From the NCBI GenBank assembly GCA_963756975.1, contig CAVWPS010000001.1, positions 186,001-250,000 of the forward strand: a DNA stretch of 64,000 nt, in the 5' to 3' direction. This document shows positions 44,491 through 53,582 of the stretch, in pieces; the stretch's first letter is position 1, and each line of letters starts with the position of its first letter. This DNA comes from CAVRQM01 sp963756975. Its GTDB lineage: Bacteria; Pseudomonadota; Alphaproteobacteria; Acetobacterales; Acetobacteraceae. Below the pieces are notes generated by a model. That model was given only the letters and a program-made list of their open reading frames with translations. It did not search any database and was not told the origin of the DNA. A program made the translations under genes and the position numbers.

Positions 44491-46267
44491 TCAGCGCATT
44501 TCCTCGACCGGCTCGACCCCCAGCACCCCGAGGCCGGACCGGATGACCACCGCCGTCGCGGCCACCAGCGCGAGCCGCGCGAGGGTGCCCGAGGCGTCGG
44601 ATTCGACCAGGAAGCGCAGTGCGGAATCCGCACTTCCCCGTGCCCACACCATATTAAAGTCGCCCGCTAAATCATACAAGAAAAACGCGATTCGGTGCGG
44701 CTCACGGGCAAGTGCGGCGGCCTCCAGCGTCCTCGGCCAGGCGGCCAGCCGGCGGATCAACGCCAGTTCCGCCTCGTCGGTAAGGCTGTCGAGCGGCACG
44801 GTCGCCAGCGTCGCGTCGGTCACGACCGGCTGGCCCAGCATCTCCGCCCCTTTGCGCAGAACGCTGCGGCAACGGGCGTGCGCGTACTGCACGTACCAGA
44901 CCGGGTTGTCGCGCGTCTCCGCCACCGCCTTGGCGATGTCGAACTCCATCTGCGCGTCCGGCTTGCGGAACAGCATGGTGAACCGCACCGCGTCGCGCCC
45001 GACCTCGTCGAGCAGGTCGCGCAGCGTGATGTAGGTGCCGGCGCGCTTGCTCATCCGCACCGGCTCGCCGTCCTTCAGCACGTGCACGATCTGGCACAGG
45101 ATAACGTCGAGCCGCCCGCCGAGCGCCTTCGTCGCCGCCGTCATCCGGCTCACGTAGCCGCCGTGATCGGCGCCGAGCACGTCGATCAGCAGATCGGACC
45201 CGCGCGCCAGCTTGTCCGCGTGATACGCGATGTCGTTGGCAAAGTACGTGTTGCTGCCATCGGATTTTCGCAGCGGCCGGTCCACGTCGTCGCCGAATTG
45301 CGTCGAGCGGAACAGCATCTGCTCGCGCGGCTCCCAGTCGTCCGGCGTCTTGCCCTTCGGCGGCTCCAGGATGCCCTGGTAGATCAGCCCTTTCGTCGCG
45401 CAGCAGCTCGATCGTGGCGTCGGCCGCACCCTTGGCCACCAGCGCGCGCTCGCTGCTGAACACGTCGTGGTGGACGCCGAGCAGGTCGAGGTCGGCGCGC
45501 ACGTCGGCCATCATCATCGCGACCGCCGTATCGCGCACCGTATCCATCCACTCCGCCGGATCGGCGATGGTCAGGCCCGGCCCGGCGAACGCCTCGCCGT
45601 GCGTGCGGGCGAGCGCCTCGCCGACCGGGATCAGGTATTCGCCCTTGTATTGCAGCCCGCCGGGTGCGTCGGCCGCGATTTCGGCCTCGGTCACGCTGCT
45701 GCCGAGGGCTTGCAGATATCGCCAGTAGCTTGCCCAGCCGAGCGCGGCGACCTGCCCGCCCGCATCGTTGACGACGTATTCTTTCGTCACGACGTAGCCG
45801 GCCCGCGCGAGCAGGTTGGCCAGCGCGTCGCCGACGACCGCACCGCGGCAATGGCCGACATGCAGCGGGCCGGTCGGGTTGGCGGAGACGTATTCGACGT
45901 TGATCCGCTCGCCCGCCCCGGCCGCGCTGTCGCCGAATTTTTCGCCCGCGCGCAGGATCGCGGGGAGGATGTTGCGGAACGTCTCGGGGCGCAGCCGGAG
46001 GTTCACGAACCCCGGGCCGGCAGGCTCCGCGCCGACCACGTCGGGGTCGGCGGACAGGATCGCCGCCAGCTCCGCCGCCAGCTCGGACGGCTTCCGGCGC
46101 GCCGGCTTGGCGGCCAGCATCGCGGCGTTGGTCGCCATGTCGCCGTGCGCCACCTCGCGCGTCGGCCCGACTTCGACGCGCGCCGCGATGGCGGGGTCGA
46201 GGTCCGGGACGACGGTCGCGAGGGCGGCGACGACCTTTTTGCGCATGTCGGCGAAGAGGTTGCTCAT
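44491..46267 (-). CDS. argS: Arginyl-tRNA synthetase, frameshifted
   Basis: Essential class I synthetase. N-terminal additional domain (VVPDLDPAIAARVEVGPTRE, HGDMATNAAM), catalytic VEYVSANPTGPLHVGHCRGA (HIGH variant HVGH), KEYVVNDAGGQV, then the second frame: GLIYQGILEPPKGKTPDDW, NTYFANDIAYHADKL, KMSK-like VRMSKRAGTYITLRDLLDEV, and a DALR anticodon-binding domain ending VEEMR. One extra base at about 45394 (GACGAAAGGG for GACAAAGGG) breaks the frame after ATIELLR. Repaired length is about 591. The SPOR gene starts 23 bp after the stop. Confidence 0.9.
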
Positions 46268-46277
46268 GCCGCGCGCC

Positions 46278-46359
46278 CCCTCACCCCGGCCCTCTCCCGA
46301 GGGAGAGGGAGCAGTCGCTTCTCCCTCTCCCGTCTAATGGGAGAGGGCCGGGGTGAGGG
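46278..46359. repeat. REP-like intergenic palindromic repeat, copy 6 (tail-in pair)
   Basis: CCCTCACCCCGGCCC with hairpin, then a second hairpin ending GGCCGGGGTGAGGG. It lies between dgt (stop at 46381) and argS (start 46267), both minus strand. Confidence 0.85.
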
Positions 46360-46380
46360 TTTCGCTTGCATGCCGCCCGC

Positions 46381-47566
46381 TTACCCCGAAACCGACAGGT
46401 CCGTCAGCCGCGCATGCTCCTGCCGCGCGAAGCGGTCCGTCATGCCGGCGATGTAGTCGCACACGGTCTGCGCCGACCGCGCGGTCCCGGACTGCTCCCC
46501 GGCCCGCCCGCGCCAGTCGTCCGGCAGCAGCCCGGCGTCGGCGTGCAGGATCGAGAACAACTCGCCGGTCAGCCGCCTTGCCTTGCTGGTCATCCGGTTG
46601 ACGCGCCAATGCCGGTACACGCGCGCGAACAGGAACTCCTTGATCGCCGCATTGGCCGCCGCCATCCCCTCGCTGAACGCGATCACCGGGCGCTTCGCGC
46701 GGCGGATCGCGTCCGGCCCGTCCGGATCGAGGGCCGCGATCCGCCGCCCGCTCTCCTCGACCAGGTCGGTCACGAACGCGTTGATGACCCGCCGGATCGT
46801 CTCGTGGCGCAGCCGCACCGGCGGCATGTCGAGGCTCGCCCGCCCCGCCTCCGCGAGCGCCGCGCCGACGACCGGCAGATGCGACAGATCGGCCGGCTCC
46901 AGCAGCCCGGCCCGCCAGCCGTCGTCGAGATCGTGGCTGTGATACGCGATGTCGTCCGACAGGGCGGCGACCTGCGACTCCGCCGAGGCGAACGTGCCGC
47001 AGGTCGAGCTTGTGGCGCGCATCGTAGTCGGCCACGTACGCCGGCGGCTTCTTCAGCGGCCCGTTATGCTTGGCCAGCCCCTCCAGCGTCTCCCACGTGA
47101 GGTTCAGCCCGTCGAACGCCGCGTACCGGCTTTCCAGCAGCGTCACGATCCGCAGCGCCTGCGCGTTATGGTCGAAGCCGCCGAACGGTTTCAGGCCCGC
47201 AGCCAGCGCGTCCTCGCCCGCATGGCCGAACGGCGGGTGGCCCAGATCGTGCGCCAGCGCGAGCGCCTCGGTCAGATCCTCGTCCAGCCGCAGCTCGCGC
47301 GCGATCGAGCGGGCGATCTGCGCCACCTCGATGCTGTGCGTCAGCCGGGTGCGGTAGAAATCGCCCTCGTGATTGACGAACACCTGCGTCTTGTACTGCA
47401 GCTTCCGGAACGCCGCCGAGTGGATGATCCGGTCGCGATCGCGCTGCCACGGCGAGCGGCTCGGGCTGTCCGGCTCGGGGTACAGCCGGGTCCGGTCGCG
47501 GTCGGGCCGCACCGCCCATGGCGACGGCGGCGCGTATATCGGGGCGGGCGGGCGGGAGACATCCAT
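46381..47566 (-). CDS. dgt: Deoxyguanosinetriphosphate triphosphohydrolase-like HD protein, frameshifted
   Basis: HD-domain enzyme hydrolysing dNTPs to nucleoside and triphosphate. FRKLQYKTQVFVNHEGDFYR, TRLTHSIEVAQIARSIAREL (first His), LALAHDLGHPPFGHAGEDAL (HD and the second His pair), FDHNAQALRIVTLLE; then after a break ASAESQVAALSDDIAYHSHD (metal-binding D and H), and C-terminal RMTSKARRLTGELF. One extra base near 46997-47000 (CTGCGGCACG where CTCGGCACG is expected) restores DLGTFASAESQVA and about 395 residues. ATG 47564-47566. Divergent from the erpA-type gene, a conserved alphaproteobacterial pair. Confidence 0.88.
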
Positions 47567-47641
47567 GGAGGCAGCCCTATAGACGCCGCGAGAGTCGGGG
47601 CGAGGCTTCAATGATGGGGACGATCGGCCTATATCGCGTGC

Positions 47642-47980
47642 ATGACCCAGCCGCAGTTCCGCGTCAGCTCCCGCGCCGCCGACCAGATCGCGGCCATTCT
47701 CGCAGCCCAAACCGACGGCGCGCAGGCGCTCCGGGTCGAGGTGCTGGCCGGCGGATGCTCCGGGTTCCAATACAAGTTCGGGCTCGACACGGCACCCGCC
47801 GCCGACGACCTGGTCGTGGCCGAGGGCAACGCGCGCGTGTTCGTCGACCCGACCAGCCTCGATCTGCTGGCCGGCGCCGAGCTCGATTACACCGACGCGC
47901 TGATGGGCAGTCATTTCGCGATAAAGAATCCGAACGCGTCCAGTTCCTGCGGTTGCGGCACCTCCTTCTCGGTCGACTGA
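47642..47980 (+). CDS. erpA: A-type iron-sulfur cluster insertion protein (ErpA/IscA)
   Basis: 112 residues. HesB/IscA fold with the three cluster cysteines in LAGGCSGFQYKFGL and SSSCGCGTSFSVD (C-x-C near the C-terminus). It carries [4Fe-4S] or [2Fe-2S] clusters to target enzymes. ErpA and IscA cannot be fully separated by sequence; position opposite dgt favours ErpA. It begins 76 bp from divergent dgt and is followed after 9 bp by xthA, probably co-transcribed. Confidence 0.92.
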   Translation: MTQPQFRVSSRAADQIAAILAAQTDGAQALRVEVLAGGCSGFQYKFGLDTAPAADDLVVAEGNARVFVDPTSLDLLAGAELDYTDALMGSHFAIKNPNASSSCGCGTSFSVD

Positions 47981-47989
47981 TTTCCTCGG

Positions 47990-48761
47990 GTGCGAATCGC
48001 CACCTGGAACGTCAACTCGATCCGGCAGCGCGAACCGCACGTCGCCGCCTGGCTCGCCCGGCACACGCCCGACCTGCTGTTCCTGCAGGAGCTGAAATGC
48101 GAGACGCAAACCGTCCCCACCGCCGCGTTCGAGGCGCTGGGCTACACCGCTCGCGGCGGTCGGCCAGAAAGCCTATAACGGCGTCGCCGTGCTCGGCCGC
48201 GTCCCGTTCGAGGTGTCGGCCACCGCCCTGCCCGGCCTGCCCGAAGGCGACGCGCAGGCCCGCTACATCGAGGTTGCGGCGGGCGGGCTGGTCGCGGGCG
48301 GGCTGTATCTGCCGAACGGCAACAGCGGCGGCGAGGCGGGGTACGCATACAAACTCGCGTGGATGGATGCGTTGCACGCGCGGGCGAAAACGCATTTGGA
48401 CGCGGATACGCCGCTGATCCTGCTCGGCGACTACAACGTCTGTCCGACCGACGAGGATTTTCACCCCGGCACGCTGCCGCCGACCGACGCGCTGGTTCGC
48501 CCCGAAACCCGGGCGCGGTATCGAAAATTGCTATGGGCCGGCCTGACCGACGCGGTGCGCGCGGTCCACCCGACCGGCGCGCGCTGGACGTTTTGGGATT
48601 ATCAGGCCGGTGCCTGGGACCGCGACCGGGGTTTGCGCATCGACCACGCCCTGCTCTCGCCCACCCTGGCCGAGCGGCTGGCGGATGTGCTGATCGACCG
48701 CGACGAGCGCGGGCTGCCGCAGCCGTCCGACCACGTGCCGGTCATGGTCACCCTGGGATGA
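47990..48761 (+). CDS. xthA: Exodeoxyribonuclease III, frameshifted
   Basis: AP endonuclease and 3'-5' exonuclease of base-excision repair. N-terminus MRIATWNVNSIRQREPHVAA from GTG 47990, metal-binding Glu in LFLQELKCE. After the break: VGQKAYNGVAVLGRVPFEVS, GLYLPNGNSGGEAGYAYKL, LLGDYNVCPTDEDF (Asp/Asn), TFWDYQAGAWDRDRGLRIDH and PSDHVPVMV (catalytic His). One extra G near 48154-48158 in GCGGCGG explains the shift; repaired length is about 256. It follows erpA by nine bases. Confidence 0.88.
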
Positions 48762-48837
48762 ACCGGCGCCGTTGACCCGGGGCTAACCTCTCGCGGGCAA
48801 GGATTGCGCCCCACCCGATGCGAGAGGAGTGCCAACC

Positions 48838-49248
48838 ATGCCGGCCGAGATCCGCTACGTCCTGTTCCGCCCGAACGAGGTCGTGGCCGCGATCATCGAA
48901 TTCTTCCGCCGCATGCAGAGCCCCCTGCCCCCCGGCTCGATCCTGCGCACCTCGCTCGAGGAGCTGAACGGCAATGTCGGGTTCGGCATGGTGATCGAGG
49001 GCAATGACGGAATGGCGCGGCAGAAGGTCACGATGGACGGCGCGCAGCTCGCCTCCGCCCTGATCCTGTACTGCCGCGACCACCGCATCCCGCTGCCGTC
49101 GGACAGCGCGAAGACGCTGCGAAAACTGGACGAGTGGCTGGCCCTGGTCATCACCCGCAACCCCCGCCAGGAGGCGTTGCCGGATGTGGTCCACGCCGTC
49201 GCCACCGCCGCGCGGGCTGCGGCGCGCGCGGCGGTGGCGACCGCCTGA
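48838..49248 (+). CDS. Conserved-looking hypothetical protein, 136 residues
   Basis: No family recognised. ATG 48838 has GAGAGGAG about eight bases upstream. An N-terminal alpha/beta part (EIRYVLFRPNEVVAAIIEFF, GSILRTSLEELNGNVGFGMV) is followed by a helical part with PSDSAKTLRKLDEWLALVIT and an Ala-rich C-terminus (AATAARAAARAAVATA). No signal peptide, membrane helix or cysteine. It lies between xthA and the secreted unknown, 12 bp from the latter's end on the opposite strand. Confidence 0.65.
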   Translation: MPAEIRYVLFRPNEVVAAIIEFFRRMQSPLPPGSILRTSLEELNGNVGFGMVIEGNDGMARQKVTMDGAQLASALILYCRDHRIPLPSDSAKTLRKLDEWLALVITRNPRQEALPDVVHAVATAARAAARAAVATA

Positions 49249-49260
49249 CCGGCCGCATCG

Positions 49261-51108
49261 CTACGGCAGCGTCACGTTCACCACGACGGTCTGATAGTCG
49301 TCCACGAACGGGATCGAGATCGTTCCGCCCTGGCTGATCGTCAGCGCCGTCCCGGCCTTCAGCGCGCGCGCCGAGTGGTATTGCACGTCCGTATCGTAGG
49401 CGACCGCGGCGGTGCCGCCGGCCCACGCCTCGTCGGTGACCAGCAGCGTCGTCTCGCCCGCCTTGGTGCCCGGAGTGCCGCGCCGCAGCGTCTGCGCGAA
49501 CACCGCCTGCACGCCGGACACCGGGCCGGAGACCCGGACGTGACCGGGCACGTGGGAGTTCGCCGTCGTGACGGTAACCGGCCCGCTGACCGCCGAGACC
49601 GAGGTCGTCAGCACGCCGTCGCCCCGGTCGAACGAGTCCATCGTCGCGAGCGCCGCTGTCCTAGCGTTGAGCCAGGCGCGGCGTGCCTGAATTGCCGCAT
49701 CGACCGACGAGATGTTGTTGAACGCGTCCGAGCCGGTCGGTCCGCAGGCACTCGCCGTGTCGCCGAGCAGGAACGTGTACGAGCAGGTATCGTAGGGGAA
49801 ATACACCAGGTAATCCGCACCCGCGATCACGCCCATCCAGGCTTCGGCGGCGGCCTCCTCCGCCGTCTCGCGGAACTCGTTGCCGTTGACGACACAGAGG
49901 TTCGTGACGCCGGGCAGGCAGTCGGAGCCGTTGATCCCGCCGCTGACCGTGACCAGCGTCGTCGCGGTCGCCGTCGCCCTGCTGGACATGGTCGCGTGGG
50001 TCGCATCCTGGACGCTGTTGATCGTGGTGCCCGCCGGAATGCCGGTCCCGGATACCGTCAGCCCTACCCAGATGCTGGAGAATTGCGACCAGCCGGTGGC
50101 GTTGACGAGCGTCTTGCTGCCGGCGGTCACCTGTCCGCCGCCGCCGCCCCTCGCCGTCTGCATGACGTTGGCACCGGCCGAAAAGCCTTTGGCGTCGGAC
50201 CCTCCGCTCAGCGCCATGCCGACCGGCTGCCGGTAGAGCGTTCCGGCCACGGTCTTCGTCCACGCGTTCTGGACCATGAGCGAGACCACGACGCCCTGCA
50301 CCCAGAGCGCGTCGTTGCTCGTCACGATCCCGGACCCGACGCCGTAGTTGCTCGGGGCCGAGGCGGTGGTGCCGATGCCGAGGCCGCCGCCGCCGATGTA
50401 ATAGGGATCGATCAGGGCGTATTCGTCGGCCGACATCGTGTTCGTCGCGGCCTCGGCGCTCTCGAATTCGGCCTCGCACGATTTGCCGTCGGACCCGGTA
50501 TGGGCGGAGCCGGTGTAGAACGAGACCGGACCGAGCCGCCACGCCAGGCTGTTCCAGAATTCGGGGCGCGTCTTGTCGTCGGCATTCGTTTTGGCGACGA
50601 CCGACGGGACGGCGGCCACGTCGATCGGCGGCTGCTGGCCGCATTGCGGCTCGTCGCCGTTGTTGTAGCCGATCAGCGCCGCCGTTCCGCCCTGGACGCT
50701 GGCGACCATGGTCTGGATGGACCGAACGGTCTGGCCGGACGCATCCGGCGTGCCGGACTGGTCGGTGTCGTAACCGCCGATCCAGAACAGCGGCTTGCCG
50801 GTTTTGGCGGCCGCCGCGGGAAGGCTCGCGAACCCGCAGGAATCCTGACCGAAGCTGGTCGGGCAATCGTAGTTCAGGAACACGTTGATCCCGGCCCCGA
50901 TCGCCGCCGACGCCGCGTCGCCGAACCCGGTGGCAACGCCGGTGGCACTCGGCGAGGTTTGCCAGATCATGATCGGATACGGGTTCGACCCGGTGCCGAG
51001 CGGTGCCCAATGCGACCACAACGGCCATGCGGGCAGTCCCGGTGGAGTCTGCGCCCGGGCGGTCCCGGAGCATGACAAGGCGAGAAGCGCGAGCATGAAT
51101 TGCCGCAT
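49261..51108 (-). CDS. Secreted protein of unknown function, possible glycoside-hydrolase-like barrel
   Basis: 615 residues. Signal peptide MRQFMLALLALSCSGTARA, cleavage before QTPPG. No known family recognised with certainty. Residues 30-160 (IGAGINVFLNYDCPTSFG, GKPLFWIGGYD, LIGYNNGDEPQC) and 405-445 (GNEFRETAEEAAAEAWMGVI, AGADYLVYFPYD) read like strands of a TIM barrel with candidate acids in GDEP and NEFRE. About 324-395 is an inserted beta module (VTAGSKTLVNATGWSQF, GTGIPAGTTINSVQD) of a type seen in phage and surface proteins. The tail (about 490-615) is a beta-sandwich-like domain. Six or more cysteines fit an exported protein. It stands alone, with a 415-bp gap upstream. Confidence 0.7.
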   Translation of the reverse strand: MRQFMLALLALSCSGTARAQTPPGLPAWPLWSHWAPLGTGSNPYPIMIWQTSPSATGVATGFGDAASAAIGAGINVFLNYDCPTSFGQDSCGFASLPAAAAKTGKPLFWIGGYDTDQSGTPDASGQTVRSIQTMVASVQGGTAALIGYNNGDEPQCGQQPPIDVAAVPSVVAKTNADDKTRPEFWNSLAWRLGPVSFYTGSAHTGSDGKSCEAEFESAEAATNTMSADEYALIDPYYIGGGGLGIGTTASAPSNYGVGSGIVTSNDALWVQGVVVSLMVQNAWTKTVAGTLYRQPVGMALSGGSDAKGFSAGANVMQTARGGGGGQVTAGSKTLVNATGWSQFSSIWVGLTVSGTGIPAGTTINSVQDATHATMSSRATATATTLVTVSGGINGSDCLPGVTNLCVVNGNEFRETAEEAAAEAWMGVIAGADYLVYFPYDTCSYTFLLGDTASACGPTGSDAFNNISSVDAAIQARRAWLNARTAALATMDSFDRGDGVLTTSVSAVSGPVTVTTANSHVPGHVRVSGPVSGVQAVFAQTLRRGTPGTKAGETTLLVTDEAWAGGTAAVAYDTDVQYHSARALKAGTALTISQGGTISIPFVDDYQTVVVNVTLP

Positions 51109-51523
51109 TAGAGAGCCTGCTATTTTGTTTCGATCTACGACGGCCCATTTCGCTGGCTCGGGACCGGCGTTAACGATGCGTCAAAAAGAGACGTTTGGCC
51201 ACATCCAAATGGCCTGACATTCGATCGTCACGGCTTCGGCCCGGATTGTTGGTGGCGTATCCACCGGTGCGCTGAAACGTGCAGACCCTGTCGGTCGCGA
51301 GACTTAGGTCCTATAACGTCTATCTTTCGCGCGGCCCGCGCGACGGGAGCCCCGAACCGCGTCGGCGCTCCGACCCTGGATCGCCATCCGGGGATCGGCA
51401 AGGCGCGAACTACAGAGGCGTGAAGCTCGACAGTTCTCGGGACCTGCCTAATGACGCTCGTTTGATTGACTCGCGCCGGCCGTTGTTCAACACCAGTAAA
51501 CTTGGAGAAAGGAGCGAGCTCCC
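51109..51523. other. Gene-free stretch between divergent genes
   Basis: 415 bp upstream of both the secreted protein (minus) and the methyltransferase (plus). It is less GC-rich than its surroundings. Short dyads such as GGCCA...TGGCC near 51200 and the strong ribosome site GGAGAAAGGAG before 51524 are the only signals I see. Presumably both promoters; no coding frame or RNA gene recognised. Confidence 0.5.
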
Positions 51524-52186
51524 ATGACGGCATCCGCGCCCTACTACGCACAATCCCGTCCGGAGATGCTGTCGTTCGTTCCCGCCTCGACCCGCCGCCT
51601 CCTCGACATCGGATGCGGCGAGGGCGCTTTCGGTGCCGCGGTCAAGCACAGATTGCCGGACTGCGAAGTTTGGGGGATCGAGCCGGTCGCCAGCGCGGCC
51701 GCCGTCGCCGCCCGGTCGAGCGATCGCATCATCGCTAATCATATCGAGGACACGCCCGACCTTCCGTCCGGCCACTTCGACGTTATCACGCTGAACGACG
51801 TGCTGGAGCATCTGCCGTGGAGCGAGCCGGTCCTGAAACTCGTCACCAGGCTTCTGAAGCCCGACGGTCTGCTCGTCATGTCAATCCCGAACGTGCGCTT
51901 CTTTTTGAACGTCCGCGATCTTCTGTTTCGCGGCGAATGGGAATACCAGGATTACGGCATCCTGGACCGTACGCACTTCCGTTTCTTTACTAAAAAAAGT
52001 GTGGTTCGATTGTTGATGCGGAACGGTTTTGATGTTGTCCAGGCGGTCGGGATTAACCCTGTGCCGCTGAAGCTCCACTATCGTGTGCTGTTCGCTCTCG
52101 CGCCGCGATCCTTCGCCGACATGGCGTTTCCGCAATTCGCCGTTGTCAGCCGTCCGGGACGCCAAGCCACGCCCGATCGCGCCTAG
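51524..52186 (+). CDS. Class I SAM-dependent methyltransferase
   Basis: 220 residues. SAM-binding loop LLDIGCGEGAFGAAVK, motif II acid in VWGIEPVASAA, motif with FDVITLNDVLEHLPWSEPVL and LLKPDGLLVMSIPNVRFF: a Methyltransf_11/23 type. The block IPNVRFFLNVRDLLF and the late THFRFFTKKSVVRLLMRNGF are typical of methyltransferases found in polysaccharide loci. Substrate unknown. Strong ribosome site upstream. Its TAG stop shares the palindrome CTAG with the stop of the convergent LysR gene (overlap 52183-52186). Confidence 0.88.
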   Translation: MTASAPYYAQSRPEMLSFVPASTRRLLDIGCGEGAFGAAVKHRLPDCEVWGIEPVASAAAVAARSSDRIIANHIEDTPDLPSGHFDVITLNDVLEHLPWSEPVLKLVTRLLKPDGLLVMSIPNVRFFLNVRDLLFRGEWEYQDYGILDRTHFRFFTKKSVVRLLMRNGFDVVQAVGINPVPLKLHYRVLFALAPRSFADMAFPQFAVVSRPGRQATPDRA

Positions 52187-53121
52187 GCCGGCAGCACCGG
52201 AAACAGCGTCGGGGCCATCCGCAACGCGAACGCCTTAAACGCGCGGACCGGTGGCGATTGGTGGCGGCCGCCGAGGTGGACCATCGACAGATCGAGCGTG
52301 CGAAACCGCCAGTCGGGCATGATCTCCATCAATTGGCCGTCGCGCAGCAGGTCCGGTCGCACGATCGGCGGCATCTCGCCGATTCCCGCCCCCGCGACCA
52401 GGGCCGCCGCGAGGCCCGCGAAATCGTTCATCGACAGATCCGGCACGACCGCCACCGTCTCCATCCGGCCGTCCCCGGCGTTGACGAAACGCCAGACATT
52501 GTTCGGCTTCCAGTGCGCGAACGAGAGCAGACGGTGGTCGAGCAGATCGGCGGGCCGCGCCGGCGGCGCACGGCCGCTCAGGTAGGCGGGGCTGGTGACG
52601 AGGCGGTGGCGGTAGGTCAGCAGCTTTTGCGCAACCAGTGCCGAGTTCTTCTGCGGGCCGAGCCGGAACGTGAGGTCGATGCCCTCGCCGATGTGGTCGA
52701 CCATTCGGTCCGTGACGAGCACTTCGACGCGCGTCTCGGGATGCGCAATCTGGAATGCGCCGAGCAGCGGGGCGAGCAGCGTGTCCGAGATGCTCGGCGG
52801 CGCCGACAATCGCAGCAGGCCCGCCACCGTAGCCGACCGGTTCGACACAACGCCGTCCACCGCCTCCCCGATTTCCGCGCCGCGCCGCGCGTGCTCCAGA
52901 ATGTCGGCGCCGATGTCGGTCAGCCGCAACCGCCGGGTCGAGCGTTCCAGCAACCGGACGCCGAGCGACGACTCGAGCTCGGCAATCCGGCGGCTGATCG
53001 TGGACACCGGCACGCCGAGCCGCCGCGCCGCTTCCGAAAACCCGTTCGCCTCGACCACCCTGGCAAACAGAATCAGGGCGTTCAGGTCGGCCATGGATCG
53101 TTCCGGATGTGAGAAACTCAT
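52183..53121 (-). CDS. LysR-family transcriptional regulator
   Basis: 312 residues from ATG 53121 (MSFSHPERSMADLN); ATG 53094 (MADLNALILFARVVEANGFS) gives 303 and is equally likely. HTH: SEAARRLGVPVSTISRRIAE, then LESSLGVRLLERSTRRLRLT. Effector domain from AGLLRLSAPPSISDTLLAPL with GIDLTFRLG. This is the LysR subgroup often paired divergently with small oxidoreductases. It is divergent from the SnoaL/quinone-reductase pair, its likely target. Confidence 0.9.
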   Translation of the reverse strand: MSFSHPERSMADLNALILFARVVEANGFSEAARRLGVPVSTISRRIAELESSLGVRLLERSTRRLRLTDIGADILEHARRGAEIGEAVDGVVSNRSATVAGLLRLSAPPSISDTLLAPLLGAFQIAHPETRVEVLVTDRMVDHIGEGIDLTFRLGPQKNSALVAQKLLTYRHRLVTSPAYLSGRAPPARPADLLDHRLLSFAHWKPNNVWRFVNAGDGRMETVAVVPDLSMNDFAGLAAALVAGAGIGEMPPIVRPDLLRDGQLMEIMPDWRFRTLDLSMVHLGGRHQSPPVRAFKAFALRMAPTLFPVLPA

Positions 53122-53156
53122 TTGCGGTCTCGCCGCGTAGTCCGCCTCGGCCGCCT

Positions 53157-53166
53157 CGCTTAAGCG
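53157..53166. promoter_or_regulatory. Palindromic operator candidate in the LysR/SnoaL gap
   Basis: CGCTTAAGCG, a perfect 10-bp palindrome in the short gap between divergent LysR (start 53121 or 53094) and the SnoaL-like gene (53190). It lies 23 bp before the SnoaL start. Could be the LysR binding site; symmetry and position only. Confidence 0.35.
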
Positions 53167-53189
53167 GAAGCAATCATTCGGGGGACGAC

Positions 53190-53582
53190 ATGGCAACCGG
53201 CAACGACGATATCCAGGCGGTTCTGCGGGCCTACGAGGCCGCGCTGAACGCGTCCGACACATCGGCCGTGATGCCGCTGTACGCGGAGGGCGGCGTTTTC
53301 ATGCCGCCCAACAGCCCGTCGGCGGTCGGGACGGTGGCGGTCCGCGCCGCCTACGACGCGGTGTTCGCGGCGATCACCCTGGCCGTCGAATTCCACGTGG
53401 CCGAAATCGTGGAGATGTCGCCGGAGTGGGCGTTTGCACGAACCAACTCGGCGGGGACCAACACGGTTAATGCGACCGGGACCACGAGCGCCGAAGGCAA
53501 TCAGGAATTGTTCGTGTTCCGCAAAGCCGGCGGGACGTGGAAGATCGCGCGCTACGCATTCTCCACGACCACTCCGCGATGA
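53190..53582 (+). CDS. SnoaL/NTF2-like protein (DUF4440, SgcJ/EcaC family)
   Basis: 130 residues. NTF2-like fold: DIQAVLRAYEAALNASDTSA, VMPLYAEGGVFMPPNSPSAV, VAVRAAYDAVFAAITLAVEF, then ELFVFRKAGGTWKIARYAFS. These small cone-fold proteins act as isomerases, hydrolases or unknown steps in secondary metabolism; no catalytic residues are assignable. ATG 53190 with GGGGGA upstream. The stop overlaps the oxidoreductase start (ATGA at 53579-53582), so the two are co-translated under the divergent LysR. Confidence 0.85.
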   Translation: MATGNDDIQAVLRAYEAALNASDTSAVMPLYAEGGVFMPPNSPSAVGTVAVRAAYDAVFAAITLAVEFHVAEIVEMSPEWAFARTNSAGTNTVNATGTTSAEGNQELFVFRKAGGTWKIARYAFSTTTPR

